In this document: in pieces, positions 33,487 to 44,400 of the stretch
Layout: each line of letters opens with the position of its first letter
Numbering within the stretch: position 1 is the stretch's first letter
Assembly (NCBI GenBank): GCA_934692625.1
Contig: CAKUUC010000007.1
Coordinates: forward strand, 37,499 to 101,498
Source of the DNA: an uncultured Candidatus Melainabacteria bacterium
GTDB taxonomy: Bacteria; Cyanobacteriota; Vampirovibrionia; Gastranaerophilales; Gastranaerophilaceae
Direction: 5' to 3'
DNA length: 64,000 nucleotides
Notes under the pieces: model-generated
What the model was told of the DNA's origin: nothing
The model's input: the letters and a program-made list of their open reading frames with translations, nothing else
The model's database searches: none
Translations under genes and position numbers: made by a program

Positions 33487-34371
33487 ATGAATATTGAATC
33501 AGAAAAAAAGTTTGCGGCGAGTTTATCAATTACTTCCAACGGGTTAATAATTATTTTCAAATTATTAGCGGGAATTTTTACGGGAAGTATCAGTATTATT
33601 TCAGAGGCTATTCATTCTATGAGTGATTTTTTAGCTTCAGTTTTGACCTTTTTTGCTGTTATTCGCTCTTCCAAACCGGCAGACAAAAGCCACCCATTTG
33701 GTCATGGAAAATATGAGGATGTTGCAGGATTTATAGAAGGGCTTTTAATTGTATTGGCATCATTTTATATTATCTGGGAAGCATGCAAGAAAATTATTCA
33801 TAGTAGTTCGCTTGAATTTGATTCGACTTGGGGAATTGTTGTTATGAGTATTGCAGTTGTTGCAAACTTACTCGTGAGTCATTATTTAGGTTTTGTTGCA
33901 AAAAAAACTGACTCAATAGCATTAAGAGCCGATGCGAAACATTTAAGTACTGATGTTTATTCATCTCTTGGGGTTCTAATCGGATTAGTTTTAATCAAGT
34001 TGACAGGGATTACTCTTCTTGATCCGTTAATTGCAATATTTGTTGCTCTAATTATCCTAAAAGCAGGTATAAATGTTACAAAAGAAACGTTAAATAATCT
34101 TTTAGATGGAACTTTGCCTGATAGCGATATTAAAATAATTGAAAATATTTTAAAAAGTAACAATAAAATCTTAGGTTTTAAAAATCTAAAAAGTAGAAAA
34201 AGCGGTTCTTATAGAGATGTAGATATAACAATTTTGTGTGATGGAAATATGCCGATAAAAGATTGTCATGCTATTTGCGATATTTTGGAAGGAAAAATTC
34301 AGAAATCACTTCCGCATACTCAAATTACAATTCACTGCGAACCGTATAAAAAAGAACAGGTAAATTTTTAG
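33487..34371 (+). CDS. Cation diffusion facilitator family transporter
   Basis: The 294-residue metal/proton antiporter exports divalent cations (Zn, Fe, Mn or Co). It has six membrane helices in the first 205 residues. The metal-site helix has SEAIHSMSDFLAS (the HxxxD-type site), followed by the CDF hallmark KSHPFGHGKYEDVAGFIEG and, in helix 5, LRADAKHLSTDVYSSLGVL (HxxxD). The C-terminal cytoplasmic domain ends with ITIHCEP. The metal cannot be assigned. Confidence 0.92.
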   Translation: MNIESEKKFAASLSITSNGLIIIFKLLAGIFTGSISIISEAIHSMSDFLASVLTFFAVIRSSKPADKSHPFGHGKYEDVAGFIEGLLIVLASFYIIWEACKKIIHSSSLEFDSTWGIVVMSIAVVANLLVSHYLGFVAKKTDSIALRADAKHLSTDVYSSLGVLIGLVLIKLTGITLLDPLIAIFVALIILKAGINVTKETLNNLLDGTLPDSDIKIIENILKSNNKILGFKNLKSRKSGSYRDVDITILCDGNMPIKDCHAICDILEGKIQKSLPHTQITIHCEPYKKEQVNF

Positions 34372-34451
34372 GTGTTGTACTTTTTTATTGAACTTGTCAA
34401 AGATACTAATGTTACGAAATGTAAAGTTGATTTTTTAACGCCGTAAACCCT

Positions 34452-34460
34452 TGTTATACT
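34452..34460 (+). promoter_or_regulatory. Extended -10 promoter at the start of the TATGG repeat
   Basis: TGTTATACT is an extended -10. TGCTTT follows, then the ATG at 34467 that forms part of the first TATGG unit. This is the same 6-nt gap seen in several other genes here. Confidence 0.5.
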
Positions 34461-34465
34461 TGCTT

Positions 34466-34505
34466 TATGGTATGGTATGGTATGGTATGGTGTGGCGGGG
34501 CGGGG
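34466..34505 (+). repeat. Pentanucleotide tandem repeat (TATGG x5 plus three degenerate units)
   Basis: Five exact TATGG units (34466-34490) run into TGTGG, CGGGG, CGGGG. The run is strikingly G-rich against the AT-rich surroundings. Each TATGG holds an ATG, and these fall in all three frames. Confidence 0.95.
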
Positions 34506-34613
34506 CAATTCTTTCGTCGCGAAAATCTTTATATAGAAGTAAGGGAAATCGATTTTTCAAAGGAGTTAAAACAAGAATTAAGTTTATTAGGAAAGGATTG
34601 TTATGGTTATTAA
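34467..34613 (+). CDS. Putative small ORF starting inside a pentanucleotide repeat
   Basis: This open frame of 48 codons begins at the first TATGG unit: MVWYGMVWCGGAGQFFRREN, then a charged helical part IEVREIDFSKELKQELSLLG and a short end. The second half has codon use like neighbouring genes (AAA, GAA, TTA rich). The last codons overlap the start of the 34603 gene, so they may be translationally coupled. The promoter-to-ATG spacing predicts a leaderless mRNA, in which case the first ATG sets the frame and repeat number would matter. No family is recognised. It could also be a decayed fragment. Confidence 0.4.
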   Translation: MVWYGMVWCGGAGQFFRRENLYIEVREIDFSKELKQELSLLGKDCYGY

Positions 34614-35142
34614 ATTAAATACAGTAAAATGTGCATTGAACTCATTAGGAACTTCACTAAGAGGCGAAGGAACGGTAGCAGCAAAAGAAATGCATTCTAA
34701 ATTTGCACCTAAGATAGCAAAAAATATTCAGCCAAAATTGTATACAGTCAAAAGAGACCCTGTAATTGGAACACAAATTACAAATAATCTTACAGGAACT
34801 AGATATTTACAAAGACCAGCCTTGAATGGATCAAATGTTCAAGTGGAAGGTTTGACTACTTTTCATAGAGCAGATGGTTTGTACGGTTCAATTTCAAACA
34901 GTCAATTTAATCAATTACTTGCTAATATGGATAACACTAGTTGGAATCCTGTAATAAAAAGTGATAAAACAATTGGACAAGAAGTGCTAATAAATAATCC
35001 AAATTTTGCTCTTGGTGTAGGCAGATATTTTCGTCCAGCAGATGGTCCAACGTCAAACTTGATTACGAGAATAACTCCACAGCATCATAATTCTGTAAAT
35101 ATGGCAGATTTTGATAAGGCAATATTAAAATTACTTAGTTAA
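34603..35142 (+). CDS. Hypothetical protein downstream of the repeat ORF
   Basis: The 179-residue protein is of unknown family. It starts MVIKLNTVKCALNSLGTSLR and has no membrane segment. The centre is Asn/Gly/Thr-rich with FHRADGLYGSISNSQFNQLL and NPNFALGVGRYFRPADGPTS. AGGAAAGG lies before the ATG. It overlaps the small ORF by 11 bp and ends at a strong terminator, so the two form a short transcription unit. Confidence 0.65.
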   Translation: MVIKLNTVKCALNSLGTSLRGEGTVAAKEMHSKFAPKIAKNIQPKLYTVKRDPVIGTQITNNLTGTRYLQRPALNGSNVQVEGLTTFHRADGLYGSISNSQFNQLLANMDNTSWNPVIKSDKTIGQEVLINNPNFALGVGRYFRPADGPTSNLITRITPQHHNSVNMADFDKAILKLLS

Positions 35143-35150
35143 AATATCGC

Positions 35151-35180
35151 AAAAGGTTGGGTATATTTACCCAACCTTTT
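35151..35180 (+). terminator. Intrinsic terminator after the 34603 gene
   Basis: AAAAGGTTGGGT / TACCCAACCTTTT stem with a 5-nt ATATT loop. Confidence 0.85.
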
Positions 35181-35260
35181 GTATTATTAGTTCAAGGATG
35201 GGGTAATTTCGACTCTTGAACTCCTAGAAGATTTGTATAGTACGTATTTGTAGAAACAGA

Positions 35261-35285
35261 CTGTATTTACCCGAGATGCGATTTG
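35261..35285. repeat. Degenerate copy of the tRNA-Arg 3' end
   Basis: The run CTGTATTTACCCGAGATGCG with TTTG after it matches, with a few changes and gaps, the 3' end of tRNA-Arg and its flank (from about 35357). It lies about 100 bp away in the same orientation. It may be a trace of an old integration or duplication. Confidence 0.45.
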
Positions 35286-35318
35286 TCTTGGCGGGCTCGC
35301 ACTAAACCTTCGCTATCG

Positions 35319-35365
35319 CAAAAAAAAATAATACAGGGTAAGAATTAATCTTATCCTGTATTATT
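35319..35365 (-). terminator. Intrinsic terminator of tRNA-Arg
   Basis: A 17-bp hairpin (AATAATACAGG side to CCTGTATTATT side) starts at the base after the tRNA 3' end. On the minus strand it is followed by a run of at least eight T. Confidence 0.85.
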
Positions 35366-35439
<74 letters not shown>

Positions 35440-35486
35440 CTAACAAAATAATATTACCACGAAAAATTTTGTATTCAAGTGGTATG

Positions 35487-35517
35487 AAAAAAGGAGTTCA
35501 ATTTTTGAACTCCTTTT
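35487..35517 (-). terminator. Intrinsic terminator of gltX
   Basis: GGAGTTCA / TGAACTCC stem extended by A and T runs; the minus strand ends in TTTTTT. It lies 26 bp after the gltX stop. Confidence 0.85.
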
Positions 35518-35542
35518 ATTTATTTTAAATATTGAACCAATC

Positions 35543-37006
35543 TTATTTGATTGCTTTTTGGGCTCTGTACAAAGATGTTTCTTTGCCCAAGATGTCCAAA
35601 ATACCAACCATATCAGCACCACGAGTTCTACCTGTAATTGCTGCTCTGATTGCCCACATTGTAACTTTTGGTTTAACACCTTTTTCTTTCCAAACACCTC
35701 TGAATACTTCCAATTCGTGGTGTAATGTTTCTTCGTTCCAATCCCAATTAGCAGCTTTTTCTACAAAGTCTTTCAATACTTCTTGTGAAGTTTCTGTATC
35801 TAAAGTGCCAGTTTGAGTTTCAGGGTCGATTTCAACATCTTTACCGAAGAAATAAGGAACAGCATCTGTAATATCAGACAGCAAAGTCAATGGTTCTCTT
35901 GTGATTTCAACCATTTTTGTATATTGTTCGTCGGTCAATTCGTTTAAATTGTATTGTGTCAAATAAGGTTTCAACATTTCTTTCAATTTTTCAATAGGAA
36001 GCATTTTGATATAATGGCTATTCATCCATTTTAACTTGTCGTATTCAAAAATTGAGTTTGAAGATGAAATTTCGTGAATTCTGAAGTCATTTGCAATTTC
36101 ATCAACATTTTTTATTTCTTCACCATCAGAAGGTGACCAACCTAATAATGCTACAAAGTTAATCAAAGCTTCTGTCAAATAACCTTGTTTAACAAAGTCT
36201 GAAACTGCAGTTGCACCGTGACGTTTTGACAATTTACTTCTATCAGGTGCCAATATCATACCCAAGTGTCCGAATTTTGGAGGTTCAAAGCCCAAAGCTT
36301 CAAATATCAAGATTTGTTTATATGTATTTGAAATATGGTCTTCCCCTCTGATTACGTGAGAAATCTTCATCAACGCATCATCAATTACAACCGCAAAGTT
36401 GTAAGTAGGAGCCCCATTTGATTTTTGAATAACAAAGTCACCCAAAAGGTTTGTATCCATGTGAAGTTCCCCTTTAACAATATCATCAAATTTCAAAATT
36501 GATGTATCGTGGAAAGCTTTTTGAGCCTTTGCAATATTAAATCTGATTGCAGGTTTTCTGCCTTCTGCTCTAAGTTTTGCTTTCTCTTCTTCTGTCAAAT
36601 GTTCACATTTTTTAGAGTAAACATAAGGTTTTTTAGCAGCAGTTGCAGCTTCTTTTTCTTGTTCCAATTCTTCAGGAGTACAGAAACATTCGTACGCAAA
36701 TCCTGAATCGAGAAGTTTTTGAACATATTTTGGATAAATATCAAATCTTTCTGATTGTGTATACGGACCGTAAGGACCTCCAACATCTGGACCTTCGTCC
36801 CAGTTCAAACCTAGTGCTTTCAAACTGTCAAAAATATTGTCAATATATTCTTGAGATGTTCTATCAGCATCGGTATCCTCAATTCTCAAAACAAATTTAC
36901 CGTTATTTTTCTTTGCGAATAAGTAGTTAAATAACGCTGTTCTTGCTGTACCAATGTGTAAATTACCGCTTGGTGACGGTGCTATTCTTACTCTGACTTC
37001 TGACAT
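35543..37006 (-). CDS. gltX: Glutamate--tRNA ligase
   Basis: This class I aminoacyl-tRNA synthetase charges tRNA-Glu (and in many bacteria lacking GlnRS also tRNA-Gln). The 487 residues show the HIGH-type motif APSPSGNLHIGTARTALFNY, RIEDTDADR, the zinc/acceptor-domain Cys region YECFCTPEEL, VIRGEDHISNTYKQI and the KMSKS-type LSKRHGATAV (about residue 259). An AAGGATAT site precedes the ATG. It is monocistronic, with its own terminator and the tRNA-Arg immediately downstream. Confidence 0.97.
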   Translation of the reverse strand: MSEVRVRIAPSPSGNLHIGTARTALFNYLFAKKNNGKFVLRIEDTDADRTSQEYIDNIFDSLKALGLNWDEGPDVGGPYGPYTQSERFDIYPKYVQKLLDSGFAYECFCTPEELEQEKEAATAAKKPYVYSKKCEHLTEEEKAKLRAEGRKPAIRFNIAKAQKAFHDTSILKFDDIVKGELHMDTNLLGDFVIQKSNGAPTYNFAVVIDDALMKISHVIRGEDHISNTYKQILIFEALGFEPPKFGHLGMILAPDRSKLSKRHGATAVSDFVKQGYLTEALINFVALLGWSPSDGEEIKNVDEIANDFRIHEISSSNSIFEYDKLKWMNSHYIKMLPIEKLKEMLKPYLTQYNLNELTDEQYTKMVEITREPLTLLSDITDAVPYFFGKDVEIDPETQTGTLDTETSQEVLKDFVEKAANWDWNEETLHHELEVFRGVWKEKGVKPKVTMWAIRAAITGRTRGADMVGILDILGKETSLYRAQKAIK

Positions 37007-37114
37007 ATTAATATCCTTCTTTCTTTATTTTTTTTAGCAAAATAAGAGTACCACAAGAAGAGTACGTTTTCAAGGCTTGAACCATATTTTTCGGTTTTTC
37101 ACTTTTTAATATTT

Positions 37115-38497
37115 TTAAAATATTTTATAAGGATTTAAAATATTATTCGGGTCAAAAATCTTTTTAATTTGTCGCATATAAGAAATTGCACCACTATCAA
37201 CAACTTTTGATAAATAGGGTTTCTTAGTCAATCCTATACCGTGCTCACCTGAAATTATTCCGCCAAGTTTTGCAGTCAAATCGTAAATTTCCGCTTTCGC
37301 TTTTTTATAATTTTCATATTCTTTTTTATCGTTAAAATCTATCGGTATTTGTGGGTGCAAACTTCCATCTCCGACGTGACCGATTAAACAAATCGACAAG
37401 TCATATTTTGCACAAATGTTTTGAATTCCTTTTGCTAAAATTGCAAGATTTTCACGAGGAACAACAACATCATCGGTTGTTACATTTGGTCTTAATCTTG
37501 TGCAGGCAGCCATTGATGAACGTCTTGCTGTCCAGATGTCGTCTGCTTCTTCTTTTGTTGATGAACATTTTATATAAGCAGCCTTATTTTGTGACAAAAC
37601 AGAATTAATTAAGTTTATTTGGTCATTAATAACTTTTTCAAATCCGTCAACTTCGATAATCAATGCCGCTTCTTTATCGGTCAACAATCCGAGAGGCTTA
37701 AATTCTTCAATAGTCTTTAATGAATTTTTGTCCATAAAGTCAATTGTTGTTGGACAAATTTGTTTTTTGATAATCTGATTGACCGCAGAAATTGCGCTAT
37801 CTACGCTGTCAAAATAAGCCATCAAAACATTGTCCGCTTCTGGTTTTGTTATAAGTTTTACTGTGATTTCAACAACTATGCCAAGAGTTCCTTCAGACCC
37901 TACAAAAATACTTCCTAAATTATATCCTGTTGCATTTTTGATTGTGTTAGCACCAGTTCTGATAAGTTCCCCATTTGCCATAACAACAGCCAATTCAACA
38001 ACATAATCTTTTGTTGTTCCGTATTTAAAACTTCTGGCACCTGCTGAATTTTGTGCAACACTTCCGCCCATTGTGGAAATTCTCAAATTCGACGGATCCG
38101 GCGGATAATAAAGTCCAAACTTTTCAACTTCTTTTTGCAAATTTCCGACAATAACCCCGGATTGAACTCTTGCAGTCATATTTACAGGATTGATATCTAG
38201 AATCTTATTCATTTTGGAAAAATTTAAAATAATTCCGCCATGAGTAGGAATACACGCACCGACCGTGTTTGTTCCTGCTCCACGACAAATTATCGGAGTT
38301 TTGTGCTTATTTGCAATCTTTACAATATCTTGAACTTGTTCAATAGTTTCCACAAAAACTACGGCTTCAGGTAGTTTTTCTATTGTTTGCACATCGGAAG
38401 CATCAAAAGAATATACGTATCTTTCTTCCACGGAAGACAGTACGTTTTTCTTGGGTATTTTTTTGTATAAATCAGTTATTATATCCTTAGTCAACAT
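37115..38497 (-). CDS. glcD: FAD-linked oxidase, GlcD family (glycolate/D-lactate dehydrogenase subunit)
   Basis: The 460-residue flavoprotein has an N-terminal PCMH FAD domain (TPIICRGAGTNTVGACIPTHGGI, then YPPDPSNLRISTMGGSVAQNSAG). The C-terminal cap ends ISGEHGIGLTKKPYL with FDPNNILNPYKIF. These are hallmarks of GlcD and D-lactate dehydrogenase. The GlcF-type Fe-S partner is encoded at 27582-28643. No GlcE-like gene is seen. Its start overlaps the end of the giant coiled-coil gene by 11 bp, so it is translated from that message. Confidence 0.9.
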   Translation of the reverse strand: MLTKDIITDLYKKIPKKNVLSSVEERYVYSFDASDVQTIEKLPEAVVFVETIEQVQDIVKIANKHKTPIICRGAGTNTVGACIPTHGGIILNFSKMNKILDINPVNMTARVQSGVIVGNLQKEVEKFGLYYPPDPSNLRISTMGGSVAQNSAGARSFKYGTTKDYVVELAVVMANGELIRTGANTIKNATGYNLGSIFVGSEGTLGIVVEITVKLITKPEADNVLMAYFDSVDSAISAVNQIIKKQICPTTIDFMDKNSLKTIEEFKPLGLLTDKEAALIIEVDGFEKVINDQINLINSVLSQNKAAYIKCSSTKEEADDIWTARRSSMAACTRLRPNVTTDDVVVPRENLAILAKGIQNICAKYDLSICLIGHVGDGSLHPQIPIDFNDKKEYENYKKAKAEIYDLTAKLGGIISGEHGIGLTKKPYLSKVVDSGAISYMRQIKKIFDPNNILNPYKIF

Positions 38498-41400
38498 AAG
38501 AAGCCAGTTTTTCTATATTAACACTAAGTTTCGATAATTGTTTATCAATCTTATCAATTTTTCGAGTAACTTTTGTGTCATCTATATCTTCTACCGCTGA
38601 AAGTATTTTTTCAATAGACATTTCAAGTCTGTCAATTCTTTCTTGTTGTTCTTCAAATTTATCTTCAATCGAAAGAAGTTTTGTAATTTGACGTTCAAAG
38701 AAAGCAAGACGCTCTTGTTGCTCATCAAATTTTTCTTCAAGAGAACTAAGTATGCCTGTTTGTTCAGGTAAAGATTTTTTCAAAGCTTCAATTGCTGATT
38801 TTACTTCGATTATTTCTTCTGAATTTGTTGAAATTTTATTCATGCTGTCGCTTGCGGAATCTATCCATTCCCCAACATAAATAAGCGCTTGGCGCATAAC
38901 TGCATCTGATGCATTTGAATGTTCAAGCATTTTAGTAACCTTGTCTACTCTTGTTGTTAATTGTTCGGTTATAGTTTTGCCAAATGCTTCAAAATTACTG
39001 TTCAATGTATTGTAAGTAACATCAGAAGTTTCAAGCAAATGATTTGATAATTTTGTTAAACTTTCAATATCAGAATTTATTTGGTCAAATTTCAATTGTA
39101 AGCCTAATAACTCATCTTTCGGAATTGAACTTTGTAATTCAGTTACCGTAGAGCCGATTTGGTTGATATTGTCAAGAATTGAAGATAATCTTACTGATTG
39201 GTTTTCTTGTTCATGAACTTGCAAATCTTTTAATGCGAGTCTTAATTTTGCCAAATCAGATTCAATATCTTGCATTGAATATGTGTAGTCAGTTTCATCA
39301 GTTGTACTATTTGTAATTTGTTTTAATTGATTAGTAACAAGTGCAAGATTTTGGTTAATCTCGTCAGTTTTTTCTTCTACAAATCCTTTGATATCTTCAG
39401 ATTCTTCGGTGAATGAAACTTGTTCAAAAACTGTAACTACGGCAGCCATAATTGATTCTTTCATATCTCTTATGGTTTTTTGAATTTGTTTTGTATTTTG
39501 AACAGTGTTCAAATTATTAACTTCAACAGTTAATTCTTTCAAACATTTTCTTACCGCATCAGTTTTTTGGTTGCTTTCAAGACTATCAATATAGTCCATT
39601 TGAGCCATAATCAAGTCTTTTACGTCACGAAATTCTTTTTGGTTGTATTCGTTGCCGTCTTTTGTCAAAGAATCGATTTTATGGTTAATTATTTCCAAAA
39701 TCTCTGTAATTTCGGAATCAGTACCTGAGCCAGCGATACGTTTAACTTTTGCAAGATTTTCTTCAACATTTTCAAGAGTTACTTTGATATCCTCAATATC
39801 ATTGTAAGCATCTGTTGAAGCGACAATATCTACTTTGGCATCAATCAAGTCGATTTTTTTGTTCAACTCATCTACTACATTAGTTACCTCGTAATCGTTT
39901 TCTTCGTTGTTAGACATTGCAAGGACATCAATTTTGTTTTCTATCAGTCCGAGTTTGTCTTTAACTTCATCTGATAGAGCAACTCCTGATAGTTTTGCAA
40001 ATGTATCCAGTTTTTGTCCTAAATTTTCTAGTTTGGTCTTAATGTCATTGTCAATAATGACATTGCCTTCTGAATCTGTTGAAGATGATTGATTTGCAAA
40101 TTTGTCAATCTTTTCTTCCAAATTCATCAATGTGTACATCATATCGTCAACGAATTCAGGAGCATCTGAACCATCTGATGTTGCTAAGAAATTGATTTTG
40201 TCCTCAATAGCGCTAAGTCTTTCTGATAAGTCGTCTAAGTTTATATCTTCATCAGAACTTGCCAAAACGTCTAATTTTTGGTTAATCAAAGACAATAAAT
40301 TTGATGTTTCGGCATTTTGTTCAAAATTAGTAGTTTCAAGAATTTCTCTCAATTCTTCAAATAATTCGTAATCATCTGATTGAGCCAAAATATCGACTTT
40401 ATCATTTAATAATTTCAACATTGAACCAATTTGCGGGTCGACAGAAGTCGATAAATTACCCTCTTTTAGATTGTTTACAAGGGTTTTTACATCTTGAACC
40501 CAGTCGCAACTGTCTGTCAATGCTAAAATATCTAATTTGCCTAAAATCAATTCTAAAGTTGTACCAATTTTTCCATTATTGATATAATTTTTGATTTCTT
40601 CGAGCCATTCCCCACTGGTAATTCTTTTTTGAATTTTGTCTAATTTTTGTAGTAATGCATTGTACGCTTCCTTATCAATTGCGGATTGAGCGGTAGTGCC
40701 TGAAATAACTTCTTTGCATTCAGTTGGTGAAAGTACGCTTTCTACGTTTTGTGAAATATTTTTAACATCAGTTTTGAAACAGTCGAGCGCTTGAATGAAG
40801 TTAAAATTATCTTTGCCGACAATGACATCTTTGTTTTTGCTATCTTGTTTTGTCGGTTCTTGAGGTTTTGAATTTTCATCAACGATAGTAATATCTTCAG
40901 CATCTACGTGCTGAACAACTAGGTTATCCATTTTTTCTTGCATAACCTTCAAGATTTCTTTTATTTGAGCGCTTTCTCCTGATAAAGCCTTAACATCATC
41001 TGCAAATTTGTTATAGTCGTTTCTGACTTCAGCCAAAATTTGTCTTGTTTTGAAACTTTCGTCTTCTCGTTGGTATTTCAATTCGTCAAAAGATACTGAT
41101 TTTTGATTATCATCTTCTTCAACAATTTCAATATCTTCATCAGAATCATTGTCATTATCAATTTCATCATTAGGAGTTTCATTTTCTTCTAGAGATTTTC
41201 TGATAGTGAAGGCTTTATCTAAAATATTTAATTTTAATTTGTCAATAGCATCAAGAATTTTGTCATTATTTAATGACACTGTAATTAATGATTTCAACTC
41301 TTCATACTGAGTATCCATTTGGGTTTTAATATCGTTTGCAACTTCAGTTAACATCTCTTTTTGAGAGTTTTTGAAATCTTGCAATGATTCGATAAATGCC

Positions 41401-44400
41401 TTCATTTCTTCCATTTGAGAAGCTTCAGGTGGTGTGATTTTGCTAATTGCATTTTCAACAGAAGTTTGTAAGTCAATCATCTGGCGCATAACAGAATCTA
41501 CATCTGACATTACGATATCTTTGATGTTAGCTTCTATTTCATCTAATTGGTTACAAATTTGATTGTATGTAAAATCCAAACGGCTCAAGGTTGCTTGAGA
41601 TACCGCATTTTCATTATTTGTGAAATCTTGATTTACTGCGGTATGTAATTCTTCAACATCAGTTGCTAAAGATGTTGCAAGGTTTGCATTGTTGCTGATA
41701 TTTACAAGCATTTCTTTTATTGGTTCAAATTCTTCCATTATCTTGTCAGTATTTGAGTTTATTGCATTTACAACATCTGTATTTATAAGTTCAAGTTCTT
41801 GCTTATAATCTGTCAATTTGCTGTCAGCAACTGTTAGATTTTCGTATAATTCAGGACTTTTAGCATTTTCATGTCGCAAATCTTGAATAAATTCAAGCAA
41901 CATGCTTGTTTTTTCTTCAATCAACGCAGCATTGTACGTGAACCCTTGTTGCATACGAGTTTCAAGACTATTTGTCAACTCTTCAAGTCCTTGGCATAAA
42001 TCGTCCATTTTGCCGGTTACAAAATCAGCAACAGATTTTTCTCTTGAGTCTTCTTCGTATTTCAGAGTTCTAAAGGTTTCACTCAATGTCAAAATCATAT
42101 CTTTGATTTCTGAGATTTCTTGCATTGATGATTTTAAATCTTGTTCAGAATACGGATTGTCAAGAGTTTTGGTAAATTCTAAATATTCATCAAGTCTTGA
42201 GATTATATCGGTTATTGCATTTTCGTTTTGACCTCGATACAATCCTAAATCTTCTTCAATTTTTATGAGCTTATTTTTGACATTTTCGGCAACTGCAAAA
42301 TCTGACAAATCCATTATTCGTTTAATTTCGCCCAAATAATTTTCTAAAATGTCGATTGTTTCTTGGCTGTTGCTTTCAAATTCATCAAATTCTGATTGTT
42401 TAGATTCTAATATTTCTTTGATTTGATTAACTGTAGTTTTGATTTCGTTAGTGTCAATTTTGTTTACGGAAGTCAAATACTCGGAAATATTTGTCAATGT
42501 ATCTTCAACAACTGTTGAACGTTTTTCAAAGATTTCTTTGATTGCAGCGGTGTCAATATTATCAAGTTTATCAAGGATTGCAACTTGATATTCTTTGATT
42601 GCAATATAATCTGAATTAATTTTATCTGTATTTGAAACAATAACTTCAAGCAGTTGTTTTACTTCATCAGAAAATCCTTCAAAATCTTCGCCTTTGACGA
42701 TATTTTCAATGGATTCTTGGATTTCTGACAAATGTTCAACGACAGAGCCGTTTTGTTTTTCCGAAGTTGAAATAAATTCGGTCTTTAAGTTATCTAATTT
42801 TTGGAATACATCTGATATCTTTTCATTAATGGCATCGGTTGAATCTTTTTGAGAAATTTCGCTCAAATCGCCGACTATTGCTTCAACGACTTTCAATACT
42901 TTTAAAACATCTTCTCTGTCTGATTTTCCTTGCATTTGTACAAGTAATTCATCAGTGTTCTCTTTTATTTTTGAATTCGTTAACCATTCTTGAAGTGATG
43001 AAACTTTTTTGTGAACTTCTTCAACTTGTTCTTTCACTTCTTGACCTTGCGCTTCAAGGTTTGCACTGATTACGTCAAGTTTTGCGAGTACTGCTTGCTT
43101 ATATTCTTCAATTGCATTGTCTTTGGCTGTGGATTTTTCTTGAAAATCAGTGATTTTATTAAGAAATTCTCTCAATTCTTCGATAAAATCATTAAATTCA
43201 TCACCGGTTACAATATTATCAACAGAACGTTGTAATTCAGACAGATTAACGATTACAGAGTCATTATGCATTTCTTCTGTATTTATGAAGTCGTTTTTCA
43301 AATCCTCAATCATTTGATAAACGTCTGCTAATGTATTTTTAACCTTTTTTGCATCAGCGTTTTGAGAAAGTTCTTCAACACAATTTGAAACATTTTCCAT
43401 CGTTTCAAGAATTTTTAAAACTTCATCTCTGTTTGGTTTTTGCTTAATTTGTTCAGCAATTTCCTGTGCGTTTTCTTTCACGTTTGAAGTTGCTAACCAG
43501 TTTTCGATAGAAGAAGTTTTGTCATAAATACTTTCAAATTCTTTATCAAAATTAAGATTTTTAACTTCGTTTTCAACATTGTCTATTTTGGCTGAAATAT
43601 TTGCAGCATCATCTTTTCCTGCAACTTCTTGCAAATTCTCAACCAAACTCAGTTGATTACTGTTCAATGTTTCCATATCGGCATGGGTTGGCAAGTTGTC
43701 AACTTTGTCCATTATTTTGTCTGATTGTTTTACAAGAGTTTTAAGAGTTTTTTGTTCGTTATGATAAGCGTCTAAAATTCTTTCAATATCTTCTTTTTGA
43801 GGTAATGCTTTGACTAATTCTGATACTGTATTTTTTATTTCATAACTTTCTTTTTCAAAAGATATTTCATTTATTGATGTTAGAACCTTGTTTGAAACAA
43901 TTTCCATAATATCAGAAATTATCTTTTTACCTGTCGTTAATTCTGTAGATACGTTTTGCAGGTTAGAAATAACATCATCAAGAATATCTTTTGCATCAAC
44001 TTTTTGAACTTCTTTTTCTAAAAGGTTCAATTTTTCCGCAATTTCACCGATAGTATTTTCTACAAATTTAGTATTTGGAATGTTTTCAATATGCTGAGAG
44101 ATTAGTCCTAATTGACTCTTTAGGTTTTCTGTACTTTCGAGTACTTCATCCGCCGTTTCTGATAATGTTGAAAACATGTCTTTTGTAGCGGATTTTTCGA
44201 GTTGTTGTTTCAAAAAGTCTGTAGCAGACGTGATTTCTTTAACGTCCGTTTTTGTAGCACTCTCTGATAATTTGTCGCTGATAGCAGTTGCTTTTTGAAC
44301 TAGTATATCAATTACACTTTGAGCGTATTTCAGGCTTTCTTCGGTTGCAACGGTTGACAAGACTGTTTCCAATTGAACGTTTTTCTTGTCTAAGTTTGCC

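Noticed and set aside
34466..34505. TATGG run considered as a CRISPR or telomere-like array
   Set aside because: Units are 5 nt with no spacers; it is a simple sequence repeat.
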